From contig KB297495.1 of the NCBI GenBank assembly GCA_000328365.1, positions 264,101 to 328,100 of the forward strand: 64,000 bases of DNA, read 5' to 3'. Source of the stretch: Capitella teleta (taxonomy: Eukaryota > Annelida > Polychaeta > Capitellidae). Positions within the stretch are counted from its first letter, which is position 1. Each line of letters opens with the position of its first letter. Shown one piece after another: positions 12,801 to 24,676 of the stretch. The translations under genes were made by a program, and so were the position numbers. The notes beneath the pieces were generated by a model. It worked only from the letters and a program-made list of their open reading frames with translations, ran no database searches and was not told where the DNA came from.

Positions 12801-15800
12801 AGGAATGACAGGAATAGCGGATGACTTGTTAGACTAACCATACCATGCATTGCCATTGAAAAGCATTAGGATGTTCAACATTGAGTAGATTACTTTTGGC
12901 CCCTTCTGTATTATTAAATTCTTCTAATCCTTCCAACCATCAGGAATACACAATATGCTTTTTCTGTTCTCATTTCTAGTCAACCAAATCAAATTTCATT
13001 TATTTCAATACCCAAATCTGAGAACAAGAGACTGCACTTCACTATTGTAACTGGTAACCTAATGTGTCAGTCTGTCTGTATCTCACTAACATGGCATTCT
13101 CATTGAGAATTGAGATGAGAGAACGAACCTCAGCAATCTTGATGAACCGGCCACGTCTGTTCTGTTTTACGTCCAAGTAAAACCTCTTGGACTGAATCTG
13201 CAGGGTTTTTGTAGCCAGTTCCTGCTCTTGCGAGCCTGCAACATAAAACATGAATTCAAAATCAAAATTCAAAGAAACAAATCTATAGCACACATTATAG
13301 ATATCCCAAAGTACTATTCAGTATAATCACTCTGTTCAACCTCAATTCAAATTCAACGTCCCCCAAAATTCGAAGGGTAATGGGCATTTACAACATTATA
13401 AAAATGAACAGGACGCAGTTTTTTTTCAATGTCTTTTTTTATGAAAAGTAAATTGTATGAGAATGGAATCAGATGCATCATAAACTTGAAATACTATTAC
13501 ACGGATGGACACAGCTGACCATAATGAAGCAATCTTTGCCGCCTCTCTTGTTCATCAGCGCCATACCTCCCGGCTCCTTACATCGATGAAATTTTGATGG
13601 CATAGAGATAGGGAAAATAATAATATTTCTGGCAGACAAATTGAGACATGAAAATTTAACTTTGTCTGCGAATATCATTGATCACAAGATTTACGCAAAT
13701 GAAATAGCAGAGGCGTAGCCAGAACTGAACATGTGGTGGGATGCAGCAGAGAAAACTTTCATATATCAAGAACTTCTAAGTAGAGAATTGAGGCAACAAT
13801 TATAGTCAATTACTGTGATTTAATTATTATGGATACTTTAGTGTTCTATGCAGTAAGAAACAAACCACTAGAACATGATTTGACTTACTGGTTTAAACTA
13901 AATTTATATTGCAATTTAAATTGCATATAAATGCAATGTTCTCAAAGCAGTCATGAAATGTACACAAATATTTAGAACAAAAGATAGCTATGGTTTCTTT
14001 TTCATGACATGCATTGGTAATTTATAATCTCTTTAACCTCCAATCTTGGCCATACTTTTGGTGATTATTCTCACCTCCAGATGAAAGTGTAATTATTTGA
14101 GATAGAATAGAAAGAGACCCCTTGTGATGGTGAACTTGGAAACATTGAGAATCCCCCATAACATGCATCATGGGTCGCTTTAAAACTAACTATCCAGGAA
14201 GCTTCTGAGTCGAGGCTTGTTTGAATAAGTACACGTAACTGCTTGTAAACATACGGTGCCAGCTACCTATCAGACTACCACGTCGCAATAATATTTAGTA
14301 TTACACAGCTGATTGCCCAATTGATTTACATAATTACGCTTAGAAGTGACCGAAGGTTCAAGCAGGGCTGTCGGATCCAGCTTCCACTGCTCTGGGATCA
14401 AAACATATTAGTGATTTCTTCCCCCATGGACAAGATAGGAGATCAGGATCGACTCATTCATAATGGAGGACACTTCGAAATCGGTTTCGTTTGCCAGGTA
14501 AATGAGCTTAAAACTCCCAGAAGATGCCCAATCCTGAAACTGGTATGCAGGAACGTCGACTTAAGTAGATCAAACTTCATAATAGATTTTACTATTAATT
14601 CAGAGCTTAATGCATCGAACACAATAATGTACAACACACATCGAGAAGTTCTTTCAGGATTTCGGCATGGCTGAACAGGATCGGCGGAGCAAGCTGGCCA
14701 AAGAGATCTGTCGCCCCAGCCCGCCCGTTCCTGGCTATACCCCTGTGAAATAGCACTGGTCTGGGTTACAAATATATGTCACTTGACTTTGATTGTGAAC
14801 ACTCAGTTACACAAAACCAATGAAATTTCATGCCTAAAAATAGTCCTATAGTGCTTCTCCATACGCATTAAACTGATGCTGCAATCAGAATTCCTGAAGG
14901 AAGGCAACACCTACTTCAATCACTTGTAGTCCTATACCATAGGTATGTAGTAATCCCTCGTAAGAAATAACATGAAAAATAAATGCTCAAGTAAAAGAGA
15001 GTTTATCATCAGTTCGTGTCATCAGTTTGGACAAAGTTACGTAAGCATTTTTCAAAACAAATCACACCACTGCCACTGCCTCTAAATAAAAAATAAAAAA
15101 AACTTCAATGGCAATCTTCTATCATATGCAATTGATTGACAGAGAATACAAGGGAAGAAGTTAATTCACCAACAGGGACAACGTGTGGAAAGCCTTTGAA
15201 GTGAGTCAGCAGCTCATCCGCGGTTTTCAGTACTATCATGGGATTCGGCCGTGAGTTACTTGCCCCCAGTAAAGCTACGTGAGGGTCTGTACCAGTCTTA
15301 CAGACACATTGTGACCCAAAACAGTGTCATGCTCATTATTATAATAATCCATTAATTCAATGCTCATAATTAGTCTTAAGAGTAAGAGTATATAAGACTG
15401 ATTATAAACATGAAATTAATTGATTAAATATAACCAGTCTAGACGATCAACACGTCCTCAAGATATGAAGAGGCTAAAAAACAGACTTGAGGGTATGCAA
15501 GACGTTTTGAAAGAAAACATTTGCATAAGTGAGAAAGGTGTGAAGTGGCTTTGTGGCTAAGGGAGAGGTAGGAGATATGAAATCAGCGGAAACCCAGAAC
15601 ATAGCCCTAACGAAATTGACCCCACAAACACCGCAATAGACTCGAGACTGAGATGCCAGCAGGATTGCCTGCGTTTGCTTTCTCAGTACGAGATAATGGG
15701 GGGACTTGGGTCGGTTTGATATGGTTTGAAATCAAGAATAATGGGCCAGGGTGCTTTTCGAATGACAATTAGAGATGTACCCTGAGCCATAAGCTGCTCA

Positions 15801-15823
15801 TCTCCACTCTCCCGATCCGACAT
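9899..15823 (-). CDS. PURA: Pur-alpha type single-stranded nucleic-acid binding protein
   Basis: Exons, 5' to 3': 15823-15781, 15286-15170, 13235-13129, 10728-10626, 10577-10459, 10409-10304, 10226-10120, 10069-9899. This gives 290 residues, or 251 without the second exon, which is a phase-neutral 117-nt cassette. PUR repeat I contains [19 protein letters not shown] and [20 protein letters not shown]; repeat [20 protein letters not shown] and [19 protein letters not shown]; repeat [22 protein letters not shown] and [14 protein letters not shown]. The order and spacing match animal Pur-alpha/beta, which bind purine-rich ssDNA and RNA and act in transcription and mRNA transport. The C-terminus is a short acidic/Gly-rich tail, shorter than the vertebrate Gln/Glu tail. 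Introns carry a SINE, a mariner-like MITE with another nested in it, and a hAT element. The start exon ([14 protein letters not shown]) fits the Gly/Ser-rich N-terminus of the family. Confidence 0.92.
11249..11607 (-). mobile_element. tRNA-derived SINE, copy 2 (full length)
   Basis: Same family as 2290-2652, with tRNA-like head at the right end (TAGCTCAGCTGGTTT on the minus strand). A target-site duplication CACTTTGT flanks it (11241-11248 and 11608-11615). Lies in a PURA intron, in the orientation of the gene. Confidence 0.85.
12103..12908. mobile_element. Mariner-like MITE family A (CAGAGTGGGYCAAAAG termini), copy 1
   Basis: Ends CAGAGTGGGTCAAAAGCAGT and, inverted, CAGAAGGGGCCAAAAGTAAT form terminal inverted repeats, flanked by TA on both sides (12101-12102, 12909-12910). 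Two other copies are at 43560-44114 (inverted) and 47541-49256. It is 806 bp including a nested 188-bp MITE. No transposase frame. Confidence 0.75.
12455..12642. mobile_element. Small TA-flanked MITE (family B), nested in family A
   Basis: Termini CTCTAGAACAGGAGATTTTC and inverted CTGCAGAAAAGGAAATTTC, flanked by TA. The two other family A copies lack this block at the same site, which directly shows the insertion. Related to 25602-25754. Confidence 0.7.
13708..14745. mobile_element. Non-autonomous hAT-type element in PURA intron
   Basis: Begins CAGAGGCGTAGCCAGAA and ends, inverted, CAGGGGTATAGCCAGGAAC. An exact 8-bp target-site duplication TGAAATAG flanks it (13700-13707 and 14746-14753), the length typical of hAT. 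The 1038-bp interior has no recognisable transposase. Confidence 0.8.
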
Positions 15824-16521
15824 GATTCTGCCCTTCCTCGAAAGCAATCGCGGAGCCTCCTTCTGAACATGATGAATAATTCATGAATCACTTAATATGC
15901 AAATTAACAACGTACCTGTTTCTCTTCATTTTGTCCCTTACGAGTATATTTGAGGTCGTATGATTATATAAAAATTTATCAATGTATTAAATAAAACAAA
16001 TTTGTGGTAAATTTATACACCCAATTTCCATATTTCATACTTTCGTTTTCATAAAAAATTGTGGAGACTATGTTTCATGCGTTCTGATTGGTCGATATCT
16101 CGGTCTCGACCTACATGTAAACTTAAGCACGTGCCAGGGGCCAAGTGTAAACAAACCGAGTTGCCAAACCCGCTGAACCCATCATTCAACGCCTATCGTA
16201 CAAAGTGCTGGCAGCTATAACAAAATTGAAAAGTAAAAACCTCAGAAAGGCTATAATATAATCATATATTATATTTTATATATACATATCAAACGATGAG
16301 AAAACTGTTATTATAGCAGTGATTCCTGCTGGGATATAGAAAGTAATTATAATTATTTATACTGTGAATGCATAATTATTATGCATATGATGTCCAGAGT
16401 TATATCATATACGGTAGGTTGAACTTCAACTTACATGACTGATGACAATACCTACTACTTAAGGAGTTATTCGCCTAAGCGAGGAGCTTCTTCTTGGAAA
16501 TGATCGAGAAATCTCAATATA
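15824..16521 (-). promoter_or_regulatory. PURA upstream region with CCAAT box
   Basis: An inverted CCAAT (CTGATTGGTCG on +, about 16083-16093) lies some 260 bp upstream of the PURA start codon. The rest is AT-rich and unassigned. Promoter function is inferred from position. Confidence 0.4.
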
Positions 16522-18058
16522 CAGGGTGATTCAAAAGTATATTTACAATTAATAGGGTTTTTTTCAACCTCGCGTAAATTGTTACCAAAAAAATGCTCTT
16601 TTCTCTAAAACCGTGCTGTGTATTTAAACGTTATCAATATTATTGCTATGCAATAATGCAATAATATTTTAAAACGATGATGACTGACTCATCAGGTATA
16701 TTTCGGGTCAGGAAAGCAGAGGCTGCAAACAAACAGGAGTGCACAATGGCACTATCACCAAATCTGCTACTTCAAATCAAACTCTTTCTGTGATACTCTA
16801 TATAATCATTATTAGTATTTAGTAAATATCCACAAATCTTTCCATGAGAAGAAAATAAGCCACGTACTGCATGGAGTTATTTACCACCGAGTCTTCGCAT
16901 TTCAACGATGTTATTGTTATTATGTGAACTCTACTCTATGTGCTCATAGGAGCCTATGGTGTAAAACTTTATTTGTTTATGTAAGCAATATTACATTGCA
17001 CGCTATTGTGACCAATACATGCATGTATTATATGTAGTGATATTTAAAGGGAGGGAGAACTGGTTAAAAATGGACTTTGAGTCGTTATTTGATGCACCAA
17101 AAATGATTCCTATGCCTGGCCCACACAAGGAATATCATCCCTAACGATTGCGCGGGAGATATATTGCTAATTAGGCGTGACGTCAGGAGCTGTCATGAAA
17201 CACCGAGTTCCCCATCTTTTACAATGGGCCTCGTCATATCAGCGTGTCCTGCGACTAAACCCCTGGATATTTTTTTTTTTTTTATTTTCTTTTCGGAAAT
17301 AGATAGAATAATCATTTTGCCACCAGTCAGGCGCTAAAAAAAATATTTTTCGCTATTTTTCATATTTTAACAAGCGATTTTCTAGGACACCTACAATGTT
17401 TCTCATCCTGAAACAGTAAAAAGGTCAGCCAGAGTGCACCACGCATGCGCTTTCGTTTCGTAAACAACAGAGATGTCCTCTTATGGCGAAGATGATCTGC
17501 TCTGATTGGCTGAAATCGATAGCTTCACGAGGGGAACGGGACCAATCACGGCAAGCCTCTAGCTGACGTTTGCCTCCTATACTTCGTAATGGAAGTCATT
17601 CTCCCATAGGCCCAATGCTAACCCCGATATTCGGAATGCATTATTTCCTTACGCTTGCATCCAGGCATGGTGTTTTTGGCACGGAATGCTATCAATTGGT
17701 GCTATGAGTCAATAGAACATCACTTAAAATTCAGTTCCCCATCCCTTTAATATAATGTAAAAAAACTGATTTGCCATGGTACTTTGTTCACTATGGAATG
17801 ATCCGGACTCTCATACAATATATTTAGCATGCACGTGCAGTAATTAATTGCTACAACGCTAGTTCTAGCTGTTTGTGTTAAGACAGAAATATATATAATA
17901 AACGTAATGTATATTAACTTATGTAACTTATGATACTAACAAAACATCCACCCATTTTTTTTTCTTCAGAGTAATAGTGAATACAGATAATTGAATCAAA
18001 TTGAGCGTCATTTGATAATGCTCAAATATGCTGAGGGCATCTCGCAAGCTCGCAACAA

Positions 18059-18093
<35 letters not shown>

Positions 18094-18504
18094 TTCCTCG
18101 ATGATGCATTAATTGTTATTGAAAACTACAAAAATGATCCAAATTAATTGGTTATTTAAGCGATATAAAGCAAGATAAACAACGCTCATCGAGTGAGATG
18201 AATGCGTCTGATTGCGACTAATTATCACAAATGAAAATTAGGCGATTTACGACGCGGTGTCGTAATTTTGTACATTTGTAATAATCAAATTATTTCAAGA
18301 AAACAAATAAAATGAAAGACATAATTGTCAAGATAAGAGGCTACTGTAACTATAAATGACAATCATACTGGGGAACATAGCATGGTTTTAGAGAAAGGAG
18401 CCTTTCTTTAGCACATGACGCAAGGTTGAAAAAAAAAAAAACATACAAAACAAAAACAAAACAAAAAACAACATTACTTATAAAATTACTTTTGAATCAC
18501 CCTG
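16522..18504. mobile_element. Mariner-like element with long inverted repeats, host of a nested Kolobok-like MITE
   Basis: Both ends read CAGGGTGATTCAAAAGTA inward and are flanked by TA (16520-16521, 18505-18506). Similarity continues inward for over 100 bp (TTTTTTTCAACCTYGCG, then GCTCYTTTCTCTAAAACCRT). The interior contains a second element (17044-17750) and a poly-A run (18061-18090). No intact transposase; the piece at 16746 starting MALSPNLLLQ is too short to judge. Confidence 0.75.
17044..17750 (+). mobile_element. Kolobok/T2-like MITE, copy 2 (complete)
   Basis: Flanked by TTAA, with inverted termini AGGGAGGGAGAACTG and AGGGATGGGGAACTG. TTAA plus AGGRR is the published signature of the T2/Kolobok group of MITEs. 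Sequence closely matches copy 3 at 52145. Confidence 0.8.
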
Positions 18505-19004
18505 TAAATTATAATCATACCTTAATTAGGATACCTTAGGATGGTTTTGCGAGCAAGCATTTCATGCTTCTATTCGCAAATCGACTTTCATTCGTCGTTA
18601 ATTCCGGGTGTTGGTGACGGACGGGTTAGCTTCGAAATTACAGAGGGTTGGGTGGATTTTTAGGTATCTATCTAGATTGTTTTTAAATTTATTTATGTTT
18701 TCGGATGAAACTATTAATCCTGCGTAGCTTCTAATCAAGTTTTTTTTTTTTTTTTTTTTTTTTTCATTAGCAAATACTAGTATAATATAAGAGGTAAGCG
18801 GACCGTAATTAAGCCATAAACGAATGCAATTGTATATTGTGCAAGTGCATACAGAGTGAATGAACGGATTGACTGCACCAGAGTCTCACAACACCAGGTG
18901 TCGCCATAGCAACAAATGGTTGATGGAAATTGAACAGATTTTAACATCTCGTTCCACAAGACACGAAACCGACGATCATTCTGAATCATTGTTACATATT
19001 AACG

Positions 19005-19369
19005 GTCTCATTGGCTCCCTGGGCGAAATCTAGAAGTGACCAGTGCTCAGACTCTAGAACACTCAGCATAACGATTCTTACATCAATGAGTGAGGATTAC
19101 AATGAATTTTCCCACTCAATTAATATGGGACCCGTAGGGTGCAGATCGAAATCGTGATAAACGATAAACTGCTCAAGAAGGTCAGTATTTCTTCGTTTCC
19201 TTGCCTCAGTAATTATGTAAAACAGTAGATATTGCTTTAATATAGTTAAAACAAGATTAATTAAAGGTGAAATTAATCGTAGTATTGCTGAATTAAGAAT
19301 TATAATGCTCAGTCTTCTAGATCCAGAGCATTTGCCATTTTAAGGTTTCACCCAGGGAGTCAATGAGAC
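19005..19369. mobile_element. MITE with about 73-bp terminal inverted repeats
   Basis: The left arm GTCTCATTGGCTCCCTGGGC and the inverted right arm GTCTCATTGACTCCCTGGGT stay alignable for about 73 bp each. The central part is AT-rich. I could not define a target-site duplication, so the superfamily is unknown. Confidence 0.65.
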
Positions 19370-19536
19370 TGAACCGTATCAAGCATTTGGGCTCAGATAC
19401 CGCTGGGTTTATTTAACATCCAACTCCTCACATATTCCGGTTTCCATAACCCAACACAAATATGTAAAAAATAATTTATTATCATATTCATCAAAGAATA
19501 TATAAAAAAATACGACCAAAGTGAAGAAGCAAAACA

Positions 19537-22500
19537 TCACCAAACAGCAACATTCTTAGTCTTTTTGGACAATAATTCCAAATAATCTCCACTCAAAATT
19601 TTCATATTCTGCACACCAAGTCGTTGAACCAAATCCGTCACTATTTGATTTCCGTCGTCTATACCTTCCTGTGCTGTGAGACCGACCTGTAGCAAAATAG
19701 TTTGATCAAACAAAATATAGCGAAATCTTAAACGTCGTCACCTCTAACTTGATGAATGATCCAAGCCCATGAATTAGGTCTGCATGTAGCTTCACTCGAT
19801 CTATTATGAAAGTCCATCTTTTTTTAGTTATGGTTCCCAGTACCCCATACGCTAGTCTTAATGTTTCCTGAGAGAGAAAATGACAGAATTGATTTGCATT
19901 TCATCAAAGACAAACCCTTAATCCTTCTGGATGACTGACTTCATTTGAGTTGTAATCAGGGGAGGTTGACAATTCATTTTCATCTGAGCGAGCATAGAAT
20001 ATCAGTGCAGCTGAACTTCCAGAAGAATCCTGAATAGAAAAAATTTATCAATACAATTGTGAGATGAAAATAATCTTAACTCACTTTAGAAACACGTAAT
20101 TTGAGTCGCCCTTCTGGAACATTAAAGTAGGTGTCTTCGTGGGTCATACATTTTCCGTCGCTGTTGGAGAGAATTTTCGCTTGGGACACAAATTTATCAA
20201 AGTCTGTGAGAGAAGCTCTGATCTCCATTGTTTGACTGATAACTACTCCTTCTGGAATATTCAGAAAGAGAAAAAGCCATTAATATATTAATTCCTCACA
20301 ATAATTAATATCAAAACTAGGCTAACACAGTTTCATCAGTTATCCTCATTGGAAAAAAACAAAACAGAAACAAAAAAACATTAAAATTTCCAGAATATTT
20401 TTAGATTATTGATTCACGATATATTTTACCTGGCTGTCCGCCAATTTCAAGGTAAACTGCGGGTAGTTCATCTTCCTCTTGCATCTCACACAATGCTTCT
20501 GTAGCAACTTCACTCTCAACCGTTTTAACCCTTTTTGCAGATTTCATTCTCTTAGTGCTACAGAGAAAAAGAACATTTGAATATCAATTGAATATCATGA
20601 GAGAAAACCATTCCTACTATTTATAAATCATGTTGTAAATATCTTTTTGTGTCGGGTTGAATCTTCTGTCAGAAGGAATCTCTTGACCTTGGAAGAGGTC
20701 ACTGATATGCAGAAGGATGATGGGCCGTACTTGTTTGGCATTTGTGAAGCCATCTCTCACGAGTTCTTCCACCTTCGCCTCAATGCTCTTGTCTATCTTG
20801 AAGCGCACATCCTGAGAACAAGAAACGTCCACGCAACACCAAGAGACCCCAACGCTCTCACCGAATCGGTCGGATGATTATGACTCTGAGGCAGCTTCAA
20901 GTACATGCGAACTTCCCCAACAAATTCCATTTTATTACTGATGACAGAATGCAGCTTTCGAGCAAGGTAACCTTGCTTCCCTTTTGACTTGGTCCTCAAC
21001 TACAAACAGTTCTCACATAGCACTGAATTCAATTGAATATTTGCTCCATACTTTGAACTCTTTCTCAAGTATTATCAACACTTTACGCAGCATAATCTTG
21101 GCTGGACAGCCTGTTTTCAAGGAGCGCCTCTTGTAGCGTCTCTGCTTTTGGCCTTCAGCATTCTAAAATTAACCAGGACCAGTTGCAATCACACAATTCT
21201 CAATTTATTCCCCACCTGCATCAGGCTCTCTATGGGTTGAGCAGTTCTTTGTAGTCTACTATTCCCCAAGTGACAGCTATAAGTATTCCAAGCAAGATTG
21301 ATGAAAGGGTAGCCAGTGAATGGCACCAGATCATTCTGCCAGGTAATTTTGGCAGTACTAGAGAAGGCTGGAAAGAAATTGCTGTCATTGTCTCAAAGAT
21401 TACTTCGCAACACTTACAGCCATTGAAGTCGATGGCCTTCCCACCCGATTTGGAGAACTGAGAATAAGTTCCAAGATAAAATGCCGACAGAAGATCTTCC
21501 AGTTGTTCCATTGATGTTACGTAACCGGTGTAAGGACTGTCATAGTCTGTGAAATGGTTAACCCAAGGAGTTGCACTCGTGTCAACTAAAATGTAAAGAG
21601 AAAAATGAATTGACAAGAAATTATGAATCTGAATTCAGAGCATCGAAACTGACTCAACGAAACAGAAGGCGATTCAGTTGATGTCACAGTGATCCTTCCA
21701 CTTTCATCACCACCTTCGTCCAATTCCTCAGAATTCTGCTCATCCAATTCTTCCATTCCCTCAGCCTCTCCCATTCCCTCAGACTCTGCTGATTCCTCTT
21801 CTGATTCCTCCGTCACCATGACAGCATGTGGCTCAAATTCTTCTTCACTTGATTCTTCTTGAAAATCTATATCACTGTCAGATGTAGAGTCGTCCATTTG
21901 AGTGATGTCTTCTGGGTGATCGTTCAAGTGGGCTTCCTCATCAGCCATGACCTAGCGATCAAAAATTTCAATTTTCAGATCAGTCATCAGAGTGAAGATG
22001 AGCTTCTCACTTGGGACACAGCGCTGATATGTCGAACTGGTTGTACAATCTTATGTACGTGGAATTCTGGCAGCTTTAAATACAAGCGAACTTCAGCAGA
22101 GAAGCCTTCCCCTGTTTTAATGAGAGCACGAAGCTTCTGGGCGGCTTGGATAAGTCTTCCCCTTGACTTAATCTTGACCTGCAAAAACAAAGCAAATTTA
22201 CATACAAAAGAAAACATTTTTTACTTCATTCGATAGAAATGACAAAGCTTTTTATACATGAGTAAAAACATCAACAGAACACTAATAAGAATAAGAAAAC
22301 AGCAGAAAAATATAATAACTAATAAACACACATAAACACTGTGTAAATGACAAAACTCACATGATATGCTTCATCTTGAATGATGAGGTTTTTGCGCACG
22401 ACAATTCGAGCGGGACAGCCAATCTTTTTTGTCCGTTTTCGCTTCTCCCCTACATGCTGCATAACAAAACTTAACAAGTACTTCATAAACAAAAACACTC

Positions 22501-22852
22501 ACTTCTTGAACAGGTTTGTTTCGATCGATGCCAAGATGACAGTCGAAGGAGTACCAACCAGTATTGACAAAGGGAAATCCTGTGTAAGTCACTGCTTCAT
22601 TCTCCCACAAGATTCTACAAGGCATTGCAAGAGCTGTGTAATTAAAGGATTACATTTAAACATGCAACATTGAAGCAGAAAAAACCACTTACTGGCTGTG
22701 AAATCAATAACCTTGCCTCCAGATTTTACAAATTTAGCGTTTGTGGTTTCGGAAAAGGATCGAAACAGGTCGTCAAATTGCTCCATCGTGGACACGTAGC
22801 CCTTGTATGGAGTCTCATGCTCTGTGAAATACTCTGTCCAAGGATTTTCCAT
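19537..22852 (-). CDS. Fusion of two CARF-like modules with a CYTH (triphosphate tunnel) domain
   Basis: Fifteen exons with consistent phase: 22852-22693, 22633-22503, 22456-22361, 22178-22011, 21951-21654, 21585-21418, 21367-21216, 21162-21052, 20999-20862, 20811-20618, 20557-20430, 20251-20085, 20029-19916, 19867-19742, 19686-19537; 766 residues. Residues 1-185 and 284-474 are two related modules, each with Y(T/K)GYV.SMEQ.(D/E)DL, a W-N-(x)-TGFPF/TGYPF segment, CHLG, then GCPA(R/K)I and EVR(L/M)YLKLP, resembling calcium-responsive transcription factor (CARF) proteins. An acidic Ser/Glu linker separates them. Residues 475-540 hold SDRRFNPTQKDIYNMIYK, the CARF RRF/DI..HIY motif. Residues about 585-766 match class IV adenylate cyclase-like CYTH proteins: MEIRASLTDFDKF, EDTYFNVPEGRLKLR, VKLHADLIHGLGSFIKLEV. 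The usual ExExK is only EIRAS and a strand Glu is Lys, so activity is doubtful. The join at 20618/20557 is phase-matched; two adjacent genes remain possible. Confidence 0.78.
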
Positions 22853-24502
22853 TGAGGAACTGAAAATGTATTTAATGCACTTGAATTCATGGCCACCATG
22901 GCACTATTTTCACTCAAGAGAATTCTGTCAGTTTAGTTCACGGAGACATGTAGAGTTAAGTCAAAGAACATTCGCCAGGACCTAAATGAACTACATTGAA
23001 ATTTTGTGCCTTCCAGCAAAAACAGCTCAGGGTCATAGATGAAATTCAATACTGATCATATGTAGAGGAGCAAACAGATACAGATAATTGTTTTTAATTG
23101 CATGCATTAGGGATGTCATTGGTATACTTTGTTTCTCTAATATTGATATCACAATATTTCATTCCAATATTGGGATATCAGTATAAATTTAGCACTAGTT
23201 AAGTTTGCAAGAGAACTCCACAGGAGTAATGATGAGAATGACAAATTTTTGTAATGAGAATTTGATTATTGCCAACAAGAACATAAATGACTACTTGACT
23301 CATTTAACATCTCATGCCTCCATTATATATATATATATATTTTTTTTACTTTAGCGGGAAGTGGGGAGGGTTGGGATGGAATTCCCAGGCACACTCGGTA
23401 CCCACGCGAGCAGCATGTATAACGTCCTGTTGAGAACCCGGGAACTGGAAGGGACATTTAGGAACGTTTTGCAACAATATTAAAGAATAAACCAAAAGGT
23501 CAAAATATTCATTTTGTGACTTCAGACTAATTTTATTGTCACTTATTTTGGTGCTTGGTGGGTCCTATAATTTTATTATATAACTAAGCCCACAAGTGTG
23601 CCTGAAATAGCCGTTTGCATAAATACAATTACAGGCACATATCTTCGCACATGCTCACAACACCAAAAATTCACAACCTGATCACTCTCGGTCAGCAATG
23701 TTATTATTTTCAACTTTATTGTGAAGCAAGAACATTGAACTCTTGTTTCATGCATTATGTATTGATAACACATAACTTGTAAGTATTTCGGCCATCTCGA
23801 GTCATACGATTCGACGATCCCCTCTCAATAATAACCACAATGTCTGCTGTTGTGACGAAAATGCCAGACTGTAACTGATAATCATATCAGTTACACTTGT
23901 GGAATTATTACATAACTATTTGCTTCGATATTTATTGATGAGAAAATAAAAGGCCATCATTTCGTCGAGATGGCCTACATGACAAAAGGCAAATCATAAT
24001 TATAAATATTTAGGTTCACTTGTGAAATAACCCCGGACACCCAAAACTCATATTAGCTAGCTAATGAAAGGATGAAAGACAAGAGAAGTAACCCATAACT
24101 ATATATGCATGTTATAAACCTTACTTTGCACCCGGATATCCAAGGAAAAGTAGTTATCCAACTACATTAGGCGACAAAGAATTAAAATTATGGTTTACAA
24201 ATCCGCCGGTCGCTTTTTTCCACGAAGTGGGAAAAAAAAAAAATTCTCGCATACATAAAAAATTAAAATGAGCATGGTTTTATTGGGAAGCTGCTTCAAA
24301 TCATAACGTAGCAAGTGAGTGATGCTATACATTCTCATTTCCCAACATTTCGGCCTCTGATTGGTTGAAATCGGCTTCAATAGGGAGAGTAGATGTAAAA
24401 TGAGGGTAGATTGAAACGCAATACTACTCTGGTAGGGTTTTGATAAGATCTTTTATAAATTCATTTATTGCCTAAAACCAATTTATTACAGCCAAACTGA
24501 CC
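22853..24502. other. Intergenic, no gene recognised
   Basis: Contains the presumed promoter or 5' UTR of the CARF-CYTH gene (an acceptor TACATTTTCAG precedes its first ATG) and a short TA microsatellite at about 23325-23340. No protein-like exon was found. Confidence 0.4.
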
Positions 24503-24676
24503 ATGTTCACGCCCACCTGTGTGTATTGTGGGGACCAGGAGCTGGCGGAAGAGGAGATGGCCCGGCTGGGGCAACAATTTAATTTAGTTCGGCCCATGTG
24601 CCATCATTGTTTTGATCAGGGGCTTAAGCCCATCACACGAAATTCATTGAAGAACAAGAAACGAATGCTTCCTTGA
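24503..24676 (+). CDS. Short zinc-ribbon protein or last exon of an unseen gene
   Basis: The 57-residue frame MFTPTCVYCGDQELAEEEM... has CxxC...CxxC (CVYC and CHHC) and a basic C-terminus ending KNKKRMLP. An AG acceptor (TTATTACAG, ending 24491) lies just upstream with the frame open to it, so this is probably a terminal exon. Such CxxC ends occur in some transposon-derived metazoan proteins; the function is unknown. No upstream exon was found in the window. Confidence 0.4.
   Translation: MFTPTCVYCGDQELAEEEMARLGQQFNLVRPMCHHCFDQGLKPITRNSLKNKKRMLP

Noticed and set aside
14321-14674. 117-residue frame inside the hAT element
   Set aside because: No transposase or other domain is visible and it lies in a non-autonomous element.
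21859-22236. 125-residue plus-strand frame
   Set aside because: Antisense to exons 4 and 5 of the CARF-CYTH gene.
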